A stretch of 54,491 nucleotides of DNA from Verrucomicrobiota bacterium (GTDB taxonomy: Bacteria; Verrucomicrobiota; Lentisphaeria; JABSQK01; JAJFLO01), in NCBI GenBank assembly GCA_021772675.1, contig JAJFLO010000041.1:1-54491 (forward strand), written 5' to 3'. The notes below the pieces were generated by a model that had not been told where the DNA came from, ran no database searches, and saw only the letters and a program-made list of their open reading frames with translations. Shown one piece after another: positions 32,836-41,067 of this stretch; within the stretch, counting starts at the first letter, position 1, and the number at the start of each line of letters is the position of its first letter. A program made the position numbers and the translations under genes.

Positions 32836-33825
32836 CTATTCCTGGTCAGATCCAACTTCAGAGATTGACGATCTCATTTCAGTATCTGCCTTTAAATTTT
32901 CAATTCGATAGTAATCTAGAATTCCCAAATTTCCGTCACGGAATGCTCCAGCCATTGCAAGTGGAACTTCTGCTTGAGCTTCAACGACCTTTGCTTGCAT
33001 TTCTTGTACTTTTGCAACCATCTCTTGTTCAAGTGCAACTGCTGCCGCTCTTCGTTCTTCAGCTTTTGCTTGTGCGACCCGTTTATCGGCGTCAGCTTGA
33101 TCTGCCTGCAATTGGGCGCCAATGTTCGTGCCTACATCGATATCCGCGATATCAATTGATAAAATTTCAAATGCTGTACCACTATCCAACCCTTTTGCTA
33201 ACACCCGTTTAGAAATTAAATCCGGATTTTCTAACACCGTCTTATGTGAATCAGACGATCCGATTGTGGTCACGATACCCTCACCAACACGAGCTATAAT
33301 TGTTTCCTCAGTAGCGCCCCCAACCAATCGATCAATGTTTGCACGTACTGTAACTCTTGCCTTTGCTTTCAGTTGAATTCCATCTTTTGCGACGGCATCA
33401 ATCGTTTGGCGGCCCTTCGCTGGGTCCGGGCAATCAATGACTTTGGGATTTACGCTAGTTCGAACTGCCTCAAAAACGTCACGACCAGCGAGATCTATTG
33501 CTGTTGCGTTCTTGAAGTTTAACGTTATGCCGGCTTTATCTGCTGCTATCAATGCATTTACAACTGAAAGTATATCTCCGCCGGAGAGAAAATGTGTTTC
33601 AAGACTTTTGGTATCGATATCAGCTAGACCTGCTTTATTCACCCTAATCAATGCTTCCACAATTAGTGCTGGCGGGATTTTTCTGAGTCTCATCCCGATT
33701 AAATTAACAATACTGACTTCTGCGTTCGATGCCTTTGCGCGGATCCATATCCCGAAAAAATAGAGAAATGGAAAACAAAAAGCAAACGCTACTATAAGTA
33801 TAAACAAAGTTATTAATATTTGCAT
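32836..33825 (-). CDS. floA: Flotillin-like protein FloA
   Basis: This 329-aa protein is a membrane scaffold that organises functional membrane microdomains. It has an N-terminal hydrophobic hairpin ('[26 protein letters not shown]') and the FloA-specific block '[25 protein letters not shown]'. Next are '[26 protein letters not shown]', '[27 protein letters not shown]' and '[30 protein letters not shown]', then an Ala/Glu-rich coiled coil. Length and motif order match the family throughout. It lies 237 bases from NfeD with repeat-B DNA between them. Confidence 0.95.
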   Translation of the reverse strand: MQILITLFILIVAFAFCFPFLYFFGIWIRAKASNAEVSIVNLIGMRLRKIPPALIVEALIRVNKAGLADIDTKSLETHFLSGGDILSVVNALIAADKAGITLNFKNATAIDLAGRDVFEAVRTSVNPKVIDCPDPAKGRQTIDAVAKDGIQLKAKARVTVRANIDRLVGGATEETIIARVGEGIVTTIGSSDSHKTVLENPDLISKRVLAKGLDSGTAFEILSIDIADIDVGTNIGAQLQADQADADKRVAQAKAEERRAAAVALEQEMVAKVQEMQAKVVEAQAEVPLAMAGAFRDGNLGILDYYRIENLKADTEMRSSISEVGSDQE

Positions 33826-33851
33826 TCTATGTCCTTTTATTGTTTTTGATT

Positions 33852-34033
33852 CTAACCTGAATAATTCATCAGTATTCTGCTGCGAGCCCTAATCTCTGCT
33901 CAAATAAGCCGATTAACTCAATTTTACATCTCAGTGAATAAAAATTCACTTTCACTGTGAAATTTTCACTAATCAATTTATTATGTGCAAGTCAAGTGTT
34001 CTCGCTACGAATCGCATGAATTAATCAGGCTAA
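33852..34033. repeat. Family B MITE-like element, copy 1, with internal insertion
   Basis: Terminal inverted repeats of about 18 bases (ctaacctgaataattcat and the complement of atgaattaatcaggctaa) bound 182 bases between floA and nfeD. Compared with the copy at 35665-35791 it carries about 55 extra bases flanked by duplicated caattt, containing agtgaataaaaattcact, a palindrome. This looks like one element nested in another. Confidence 0.75.
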
Positions 34034-34062
34034 TGTTTTGTTGCTACTATTATCAAATTTAA

Positions 34063-34533
34063 TTACGCATGGGATGTTGCTGAAACAACAATTCGATTTC
34101 CTTCAACTTTGACAACCCTAATTTCTTCATTTTTCTCGATATGCTCTCCCTGGGTAATTACATCAATCCGTTTACTATCAATAATTGCTATTCCTGATGG
34201 TTTTAATTGGGTATGAGTTATGCCAAATTTTCCGTGCAATTCCTTATTTTTTTTATCATATGCTTGCCAGTCTTTTGCATCCTGAGCCAAAAACAACTGC
34301 TTCCCTATTTTCGATATTGGAAAATATTTTACCGAAATCCATAGAGAAATTAAACCCATGATTGATGATGAAAATAAAAGGATAATACCCAACTCGACAC
34401 TTTTGTTGAATCCGAGAATAATTGCTGTGAATAAAAATAATAAACCAATTACTCCGATTACGCCACCGGGGATGATGATTTCAATCAATAGTAAGATAAT
34501 TCCTGTTATTATAAGTGTGATAATAAGTTGCAT
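34063..34533 (-). CDS. NfeD-like membrane protein
   Basis: This 156-aa protein has three or four membrane helices ('LIITLIITGIILLLIEIIIPGG', then 'IGVIGLLFLFTAIILGF' and 'LGIILLFSSSIMGLISLWI') and a C-terminal OB-fold ('GKFGITHTQLKPSGIAIIDSKRIDVITQGEHIEKNEEIRVVKVEGNRIVVS' in stretches), the hallmark of NfeD. NfeD proteins partner with flotillins/stomatins, here FloA just downstream. It belongs to the short protease-less NfeD class. Confidence 0.9.
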   Translation of the reverse strand: MQLIITLIITGIILLLIEIIIPGGVIGVIGLLFLFTAIILGFNKSVELGIILLFSSSIMGLISLWISVKYFPISKIGKQLFLAQDAKDWQAYDKKNKELHGKFGITHTQLKPSGIAIIDSKRIDVITQGEHIEKNEEIRVVKVEGNRIVVSATSHA

Positions 34534-34774
34534 AAAATTAAATGGTTGAATTCATTTAAAAGAAAACTGTCAGCTTCAACTTATTTAATATTACCTGTAA
34601 TTCAATTTGCTTTATCTGAATTTGTCAACTTTACGCATCTAATACGAATTTTGAATGCAACACAATATTAGTGGAGCTTAAAAAAGTGACAAGAGGGAGT
34701 TAGAAAAAAGTGGAATCGATACTATTATTTTAGACGTTTATTTTATAACCAATTGTATAATTAAACTGTAGTTT
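34534..34774. other. Gap upstream of nfeD and the tRNA
   Basis: These 241 A+T-rich bases hold no gene. Promoters for nfeD (minus) and the tRNA (plus) must both lie here; aattgtataatta at 34750-34762 is a candidate -10 region for the tRNA, with no clear -35. Confidence 0.4.
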
Positions 34775-34848
34775 TGCCTGATGGTGTAATGGTAGCACGT
34801 CGGATTCTGATTCCGTAAGTCTAGGTTCGAGCCCTAGTCGGGCAGCCA
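34775..34848 (+). tRNA. tRNA-Gln (anticodon CUG)
   Basis: A complete cloverleaf can be drawn. The acceptor arm tgcctga/tcgggca has one G-T pair. The D arm is gtg/cac with aatggtag in the loop. The anticodon stem cgga/tccg carries the loop ttctgat (anticodon CTG, reading CAG). The T arm ctagg/cctag has loop ttcgagc, the discriminator is G, and CCA is encoded. The loop sequence matches bacterial tRNA-Gln. It is the only plus-strand gene in the second half. Confidence 0.95.
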
Positions 34849-35138
34849 ATGATAGAAACGATAATATGCCTGCGATGTATAAACTCAAATTGTTAGGTAA
34901 ATATCGAAAAGTATTTTAGTTTTTTTGAACCTTTGGATGATCAATTTTTAAAACATCATATATTAGTTATTAACTAAATGGTTTTTCAAAATAACCATCT
35001 AACCCAGATTTTTCACAATACTTCTATTACAAAAGCGTATATCACCTAAATTCAAAGTCTTAACTTGTCTCGCGAACTCAATGTGTCCTGACACATCGTT
35101 ATTCGCTCGTCTACGTTAAACTACTGAATACAGGCAAT
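34849..35138. other. Gap mostly made of a family C element
   Basis: After the tRNA there is about 150 bases of A+T-rich sequence without features, then the family-C element (34999-35178), which continues into the response-regulator gene. Confidence 0.5.
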
Positions 35139-35178
35139 CTAAGCTTTCTCACCACAAAGTTTGTGAGAAAACCGGGCT
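34999..35178. repeat. Family C MITE-like element, copy 1
   Basis: The left end ctaacccagatttttcaca and the complement of the right end (tagcccggttttctcaca) form terminal inverted repeats. The interior (acaaaagcgtatatcaccta...) matches 48717-48901 in the same orientation. The right 40 bases lie inside the response-regulator gene and encode its last 12 residues. A cacaaagtttgtg palindrome lies at that end. Confidence 0.8.
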
Positions 35179-35477
35179 ATTCCCAAATCAACTGCTAACC
35201 GCTGAGTTATTTCTTTTGCATGCAAAAGTTCACCACCAGACATGGCAATTATTTTTATATCAAAATACTCTTTTTGGATTTTTTCAATTAGTTCAAATCC
35301 ATCCATTTCGGGCATATAAATATCCGTAAGAATTAGTTGGATAGAATTTTCTTTTAGGTAGTCCGGTGCATCCATTCCATCACATGCAACATCAACGTTA
35401 AATCCTTCTCTTTCAAGAATCTTTTTTAGCGTCTTTCGCTGAAGTTCATCATCATCAATTACTAATATTTGAGCCAT
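35139..35477 (-). CDS. Single-domain response regulator, C terminus replaced by a repeat
   Basis: This 112-aa CheY-type receiver has the acidic pair 'DDD' (residues 8-10), phospho-acceptor Asp52 in 'LILTDIYMPEMDG' and the 'MSG' Ser80 switch. It breaks off at 'AVDLGIARFSHKLCGEKA', where receivers normally continue '..LGA...L.KPF...EL...I...L'. The conserved Lys-Pro and the final helix are missing. The last 12 residues and stop are encoded by the family-C element. The protein therefore lacks a residue needed for normal phosphorylation switching and is probably impaired or a relic. No kinase gene is adjacent. Confidence 0.85.
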   Translation of the reverse strand: MAQILVIDDDELQRKTLKKILEREGFNVDVACDGMDAPDYLKENSIQLILTDIYMPEMDGFELIEKIQKEYFDIKIIAMSGGELLHAKEITQRLAVDLGIARFSHKLCGEKA

Positions 35478-35787
35478 AAAATAAATTGTCTATATTTAAT
35501 TCAACGCTGAATACTTAGCAAAACTAAAAACCATTGCCAATATCTTATATAGACGCAGACTTTAAGTGAGTATAATAAAAAATTTAATGTTAGACTAAAA
35601 ATTCAAAATATGCATAAACATTATTGTAATGACCGTGACGCTTTTTAAGTTTACAACAATAGCACTAACCAGATTAATTCATGCGATTCGTCGCGAGAGC
35701 ACTTGACTCGCTCGTAATAAATTGAGTTAATCGGCTTATTTGAGCAGAGATTAGGGCTCGCAGCAGAATACTGATGAATTATTCAGG
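35478..35787. other. Gap with family B element
   Basis: Upstream of the response regulator there are about 180 A+T-rich bases without features, followed by family-B copy 2 (35665-35791), which reaches into the next gene's stop. Confidence 0.5.
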
Positions 35788-35791
35788 CTAA
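35665..35791. repeat. Family B MITE-like element, copy 2, overlapping a stop codon
   Basis: This is inverse in orientation to copy 1 (33852-34033) and about 55 bases shorter. Terminal repeats are ttagcctgaataattcat on the minus strand at the right end and its partner at 35665. The TAG of this end is the stop codon of the HDOD gene. Confidence 0.8.
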
Positions 35792-36849
35792 TCTTCATTG
35801 AGTAATTCTTTAAAGTTTTCAAATAGGCTGGGAACTTGATATAGGTGGTCGATATGTTCTTCAGTTTCTTTGATACCAAGAATTTGTGCAGATTCAAGAT
35901 CAAATAAATTTACCCCTGTAATGGGTTTACCAATACCTAAAATATGGGCCAGGGTATCACTTAAATTTATCAGTGCCGATAGTTTTGAACTATTCTTTTC
36001 TGAATTTGACTCGCTAAAGAATAGATTGTGATGATTACCGATTACAGTCATTATTTCTTCGCTTAAATTCCACTTTTTTGCTATTAAAACTCCAACTGAT
36101 TCATGTAATGGTGTCAGTATTCGTGAAAAAGAATCTTCATCAATGTAATCATAAAGATCTATAATCTCTGTCGATTCTGAGATATCACAAAGAAGTGCAA
36201 TTTTTCCAATATCATGAAGCAATCCTGCGACGTAGGCAATCTCACCATTAAGACCATAGGGTTGTGCTAGAACACTGGCAATATTCGCTACAGCATGTGA
36301 ATGAGCCACCATGTTTTCTGCTATAGGGATAAGTTTATCTTGATGCGACAATACAAAGCTTCTTGAAAGACCGATATACAAGATTGAAATCAAGCGTTCT
36401 TCACCAATTCTGGGGAACGCATCAGTTAATTTATGAACAGGTTGCTTTCCTGTAAATAATGCTGAATTCGCAACCTTCAAAATTTCACCCGTCATAACAG
36501 GACTGCATTTTAGGTGTTCCTCTAAAATCAGATAATCATATTTCTTCGTCCGAACTAATTCCATAATTTTTTGAATATTCGATGGAATATCAATCAACTT
36601 AAATTTATGGGAATTAATTCGGTCTTCTATCCCCTTTATGATTTCTGTAGCATCTACTTCAGAGGGGGGCGTTTCTGTGGCAACATTGTTTTGCAATTTG
36701 TCCCACCAGTAGTGTTTTGTTCGCTGTAGGTCTGAATACAATACCTCAATAGTCATCGGTGCAGGTTTGTGTGATTTTTTCCCGGTATTGTCCTTATTTC
36801 CTAGTGATGATCCAGACAACTGCTCGGTAATCCATCGAAATACTTCCAT
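35788..36849 (-). CDS. HDOD-domain protein
   Basis: This 353-aa protein carries an HDOD domain (HD-related output domain) over about residues 85-290: 'LEEHLKCSPVMTGEILKVANSALF', 'LTDAFPRIGEERLISILYIGLSRSF', then an HD-like 'VAGLLHDIGKIALL' and 'HESVGVLIAKKWNLSEEIMTVIGNHH'. These proteins usually act as signal-transduction outputs in motility, biofilm or stress control. The N-terminal 80 residues are a variable linker. The neighbouring receiver gene on the same strand, 310 bases away, suggests a former functional pair. The stop codon lies in a repeat-B end, so the last residues may have been altered. Confidence 0.88.
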   Translation of the reverse strand: MEVFRWITEQLSGSSLGNKDNTGKKSHKPAPMTIEVLYSDLQRTKHYWWDKLQNNVATETPPSEVDATEIIKGIEDRINSHKFKLIDIPSNIQKIMELVRTKKYDYLILEEHLKCSPVMTGEILKVANSALFTGKQPVHKLTDAFPRIGEERLISILYIGLSRSFVLSHQDKLIPIAENMVAHSHAVANIASVLAQPYGLNGEIAYVAGLLHDIGKIALLCDISESTEIIDLYDYIDEDSFSRILTPLHESVGVLIAKKWNLSEEIMTVIGNHHNLFFSESNSEKNSSKLSALINLSDTLAHILGIGKPITGVNLFDLESAQILGIKETEEHIDHLYQVPSLFENFKELLNED

Positions 36850-36886
36850 AGTTTATAAATTCCCCAAGATTTACAATTAAACGCCT

Positions 36887-38467
36887 CTAATGATCGTGAT
36901 GATCGCCCTGTTTGTAGGAACCGATACCTACTTTTTTAGGCTTACTTGCTTTAGATTGATCTAATTTACGTGTCAGTCTGTCTTTTTTAATATTTTTTTC
37001 AGAAATATATCTGGTTTTTACTGCCTCGATTATTTGGCTAAAAGGGGCCAGTTTTTTAGCGGGATTATTTTCGAATTTTAGCTGATAACGGCGCCATAAT
37101 AACTTGGCTAAATTTAAATGTCCATTTGATCTATCATAATCGCCATAGTCGAGCCACTGAAAGCTTTGATATAATACTGATTCAATATGGTGATTAATAT
37201 TTCCTGTTCCATCTGAATAAAGTGTTCCTTCAATGCTTTTGACTATAAATGATTCATAATCAATAGGATTCTTCTGCAAATAATGCTCTTTGTAATGCTC
37301 AAAAAGTTCTTTTGCTTCCTCATTTCGATTGTAGTTATATAATATTGTAACGGCATTTTTTAAAAACTTTTTATGTACAGAATCAATATCTGAATCAAAA
37401 TTATTTTCAATTAGATACTCGATATAATCATGGATACGACCAATTATTTCTAGGTTATTTGTCCTTGAAATTATGTTTTTTACTGGATCATGAAACAGTT
37501 TTCCTTCGTAAAATGATTCAATCATACTTTGTCTGACAATTTTAGAATAATTTACGCCACCTTTCATGAAATCTTCGAAATTATCCTCTGCTGCCCAGTA
37601 AATGGTGTGTGCTTGATGTAAACGCCAATCTAATGGTCCATATTGTGTATTGATAAATAAAATTCGTGCGACATCTAATTTTAATTCACTTTCAATTTTT
37701 TTGCGTTTATGATAATAGTAAATTTCTACGACAGCCTGTTTTTGTTTTTCTGTTGATAGTTCAACCTGGTGAGGTATTCGAGTTGGTGGATTGGTTTTAA
37801 AGTCTAATACATCAATTGCCTGTTTAAGTGTTTCTTGCATATATTTCTCTACTCCAAACCGTTTTTTTAGTTCATCCACATTTTTTGCAGCATTGCTTAG
37901 GTTGATGATCTCCTGCTGTGAACTGGAATCGAAATACTGCATCATTTTAAATGCCCATTGATTTTTAAAATATTCAGACCCCTGATCGATATTACCTCCA
38001 ATGCGATTGTAGAAAATTCTGGCGATTTCATGCTGAATAACCTTATCACCTGGGTTGTATTTCAATCCTTCATCGCGAAGAAGTTCAATTCCATGATTTA
38101 TCCAATTCCATCGATCCTCTTCATCAGCAAAATCATGAGCGATATTATAAGACATATTCCAGCCGTGGAATGCCCATACTGATGAAAACGTTGGCTGCAA
38201 TTTTGTAATCCAATCAGCAAGCTGCAATGCCTCAAAATATTCTCCTTGATCTTGCTGCTGGATTGCCCGCCACCATAGAGAATCGACAATGATTGCCTTT
38301 AGCGGACCTAATGCGAATGTTGTCAGGGCTAGTGAGGGAGGAAGGTCTGTATTATTAAGCATCCGGTTGTAATTATTCTGGTCTTGGAAACTATAAATTC
38401 TTTTTGCATTGTAAACCAAGATTGTTAGTGCAAAAAAAATAATGATCAATTGAATGAGTCGTCGCAT
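36887..38467 (-). CDS. Membrane-anchored TPR-like protein of unknown function
   Basis: This 526-aa protein has an N-terminal membrane anchor ('LIQLIIIFFALTILVYNAKRIY') followed by a large helical extracytoplasmic domain with TPR-like spacing ('GEYFEALQLADWITKLQPTFSSVWAFHGWNMSYNIAHDF', 'EHYKEHYLQKNP'). It ends in a His/Asp-rich 'GDHHDH' tail that could bind metal. It starts 22 bases after the ABC permease stop on the same strand, as the last gene of the Fur-led group. It may be an assembly or substrate factor of the ABC exporter. I recognise no named family. Confidence 0.7.
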   Translation of the reverse strand: MRRLIQLIIIFFALTILVYNAKRIYSFQDQNNYNRMLNNTDLPPSLALTTFALGPLKAIIVDSLWWRAIQQQDQGEYFEALQLADWITKLQPTFSSVWAFHGWNMSYNIAHDFADEEDRWNWINHGIELLRDEGLKYNPGDKVIQHEIARIFYNRIGGNIDQGSEYFKNQWAFKMMQYFDSSSQQEIINLSNAAKNVDELKKRFGVEKYMQETLKQAIDVLDFKTNPPTRIPHQVELSTEKQKQAVVEIYYYHKRKKIESELKLDVARILFINTQYGPLDWRLHQAHTIYWAAEDNFEDFMKGGVNYSKIVRQSMIESFYEGKLFHDPVKNIISRTNNLEIIGRIHDYIEYLIENNFDSDIDSVHKKFLKNAVTILYNYNRNEEAKELFEHYKEHYLQKNPIDYESFIVKSIEGTLYSDGTGNINHHIESVLYQSFQWLDYGDYDRSNGHLNLAKLLWRRYQLKFENNPAKKLAPFSQIIEAVKTRYISEKNIKKDRLTRKLDQSKASKPKKVGIGSYKQGDHHDH

Positions 38468-38489
38468 TTGCGTGATTATTGTGTTGAAT

Positions 38490-39824
38490 TTAAATAAACC
38501 GATCTAATTCTTTCCTGGTTAAGATACACATGCCTAACAAACAGGTAACTACACCATATACCGAAATTGCAGGTAGCCAATGGATGATCAATTCGGATAT
38601 CGGAATCGAAATGCCAGAGCTCAATTTGGAAATCGCATCGGGTGCCTGAAGACCTTTTGCCAGCCACATTGCACTACTAATCAATAAAGCAGAAATCTGG
38701 TCAATTATAGAGATATGATATCCTTCCAGTAGATCGTTGACTATACTTGAAAAATATCCGGAAGAAGCTGATAAAAAGTACAACGTTATAGACAGAAATG
38801 ATGCCACTGAAAAAGAGAATGCAACACCTGCCGTTAATCCCACTGCAACGGAAACACTCATATGAATAAGATGAGCAATTACTATTTTAACGAGATTGTA
38901 AATGATTGATCCATCCTGGTAAAATAGTGTTATGCCGCTATTAAAACTGATGATTATATCGGACTTATTTTTGCCTTTCAGAGTCATCTGAAATTTACCT
39001 GAATTGGGGATTTGACTTAATGGAATATTAATCGTTGTAAAACTATAGGGATAGCATTCAAATTCATGAGTAAAACTTTCACTTTTTCCCTCCGCAGAAA
39101 GTATCCAGGTGCCTTGGATAGATCTACGTCGTTTTTCTGCGTACATTCTGAACTTGAAGTCGATAAATTCCCCTTTTTGAGGTCTCCTTTTTAAATCAAA
39201 TGACCAGGTTTTTTCACCACCGGGTTTGATCAACTGTTCGGATCGTCGTAAAACTTCGTAATTTTTCTTCCAGATTTCTTCATCGACCGATTCAGAATCT
39301 ATTTTTTTTTCACTTATTAATTTTCGAATGCGATCACCGGTCAATTTATTGAAATCCGGGACAGTAGGTTTTACTTCATATTTTATGATTTTGTAAAAAT
39401 CTCTGGCCAAGTTCACATCATCTAAAGGATAGGTACGGGAGTAAAAATGAGCACAGATTGCTATGGAAAAAATCAATATTATCTCACTGATTAATGCGAT
39501 AATGACTAAGCCCAACCATTTCCCTAACCATATGTCACGTCGTCGAATTGGAAATGAGGTCAGCATGTGAATTTGCCGTCCGTCAATCTGGCTTCTTATT
39601 GTAAAACAGGATAAGGAAATAATGATTAATGTTAACAGGCTATAGGTGAGTGAATAGCTATATTGAATGCGGATCTGAAGTTCATTTAAAATGGTGTTGT
39701 CACTTGTCGAAATAACAAATATGAATGATGCTATGCCAGTAATTAGAGATAAAATGGCCCAAAATGTACCATTACGTATGCAAACTAAAATGGTTATTTT
39801 CGCAGTAGTTAGAATATTCCGCAT
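38490..39824 (-). CDS. ABC-2-type transporter permease
   Basis: This 444-aa membrane protein has an N-terminal ABC-2 permease signature ('MLTSFPIRRRDIWLGKWLGLVIIALISEIILIFSIAI'), a large extracytoplasmic beta-rich insertion (about residues 140-310) and further helices ('HLIHMSVSVAVGLTAGVAFSFSVASFLSI'). The start lies one base after the ABC ATPase stop, so the two form a transporter. The exported substrate is unknown. The large insertion is unusual for simple ABC-2 permeases. Confidence 0.85.
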   Translation of the reverse strand: MRNILTTAKITILVCIRNGTFWAILSLITGIASFIFVISTSDNTILNELQIRIQYSYSLTYSLLTLIIISLSCFTIRSQIDGRQIHMLTSFPIRRRDIWLGKWLGLVIIALISEIILIFSIAICAHFYSRTYPLDDVNLARDFYKIIKYEVKPTVPDFNKLTGDRIRKLISEKKIDSESVDEEIWKKNYEVLRRSEQLIKPGGEKTWSFDLKRRPQKGEFIDFKFRMYAEKRRRSIQGTWILSAEGKSESFTHEFECYPYSFTTINIPLSQIPNSGKFQMTLKGKNKSDIIISFNSGITLFYQDGSIIYNLVKIVIAHLIHMSVSVAVGLTAGVAFSFSVASFLSITLYFLSASSGYFSSIVNDLLEGYHISIIDQISALLISSAMWLAKGLQAPDAISKLSSGISIPISELIIHWLPAISVYGVVTCLLGMCILTRKELDRFI

Positions 39825-39825
39825 C

Positions 39826-41019
39826 CTATTTGGTAAGATCGTCTAATTTTGGTTGGTCAATATTTTTGCTATCATCTGTTTCATTTTTTGAATCCATTAT
39901 GGGATTCTGTGACAGATTTGCAAGTGTGTCACTATCAACTGGAAGAGAAATATCCTGCTGTTCAATCTTTTGAGATGTTTTTTCCGTTAAACTATCCAGA
40001 GTTGATGTATTAATAGATTTGGATTCCTTATTGTCTGGAATGGGCGGGGCTGATTTAGTTATGTCATTAAACTCATAGTTTTCATCTTGAAGATATGCGG
40101 CGACACCTTTACCAATCCCTGCTCCATAATTTTCTGTTAAATGGCGACTACTGGCCGAAATTGTTTTCAGAAAATAGCTTTCCAACGACTCTTTTGGAGA
40201 TGATACGATGACTTGATCTGATGGAATTTCCTTTCGCAAAGACGACTTGACTTGATTCAATATTTCATTCGTTACGTTGGGGAATTCCAGGCGCGTCATT
40301 TTTATATTGGTTAATAAATCTGAAACCGTTCCAGAGGACTGAATTTTTCCGCCATACAACATCATTAATTCGTCGCATACATCCTCGACATCAGCCAATA
40401 AATGACTCGTTAACAGAATTGTTTTACCCCGTTTTCCTAATGTGAGAATTAAATCCTTTACTTCTCTACAGCCGACAGGATCTAATCCTGCTGTGGGTTC
40501 ATCAAGAATTAAAAAATCAGGGTCATTTAACAATGCTTGCGCCAGCCCCATACGTCGAGTCATACCGTGGGAAAATTCGCCTACCATCCGCTTTTTTGCA
40601 GATTCAAGCCCAACCATTTCCAGTAGTTGTTGGCTTCGCGTTTTAATAACATCGTTACTGAGATTTAAAATAGCACCAAAGTAAGTTAATGTTTCAAGTG
40701 CGGTTAAGTTCTTGTACATGTAGGATCGCTCCGGTAAATAACCAATCCGATATTTAATTTCAACATTTCTCGGGCTTTTCCCAAGAACACTAATCACCCC
40801 TTTTGAAGGGTAAAGATGTCCTAAAATGATTTTTATCAAGGTTGACTTTCCAGCACCGTTAGGACCCAGTAATCCAAAGATAGAATTTTTATGAATAGCA
40901 ATGTCAATATTAGTTAGGGCTGCAATTTTTTTGCGACCCCAAAAATCCTTAAAAACTTTATTGATACCCTGCGCCTTGACCACAAGGTCTTTATTATGAT
41001 TTTTGCTCTGATCTGACAT
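39826..41019 (-). CDS. ABC transporter ATP-binding protein with long C-terminal extension
   Basis: Residues about 10-230 form a standard ABC ATPase of the DrrA/CcmA type: Walker A 'GLLGPNGAGKSTLIKIILG', signature region 'GEFSHGMTRRMGLAQALLNDP', Walker B 'FLILDEPTAGLDP' and the H-loop 'ILLTSHLLADVEDVCDEL'. The signature 'FSHGM' replaces LSGGQ, as is frequent in this subfamily. After the usual C-terminal part there are about 110 residues of acidic, Ser/Asp/Asn-rich low complexity ending '..DDSKNIDQPKLDDLTK', which is odd for this family and may bind a partner. The permease follows after one base. Upstream is the P-type ATPase. Confidence 0.92.
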   Translation of the reverse strand: MSDQSKNHNKDLVVKAQGINKVFKDFWGRKKIAALTNIDIAIHKNSIFGLLGPNGAGKSTLIKIILGHLYPSKGVISVLGKSPRNVEIKYRIGYLPERSYMYKNLTALETLTYFGAILNLSNDVIKTRSQQLLEMVGLESAKKRMVGEFSHGMTRRMGLAQALLNDPDFLILDEPTAGLDPVGCREVKDLILTLGKRGKTILLTSHLLADVEDVCDELMMLYGGKIQSSGTVSDLLTNIKMTRLEFPNVTNEILNQVKSSLRKEIPSDQVIVSSPKESLESYFLKTISASSRHLTENYGAGIGKGVAAYLQDENYEFNDITKSAPPIPDNKESKSINTSTLDSLTEKTSQKIEQQDISLPVDSDTLANLSQNPIMDSKNETDDSKNIDQPKLDDLTK

Positions 41020-41067
41020 AATTAATACATTATTTTCAGTTCTGGTTAAATCTCATTAGGTGTAAAA

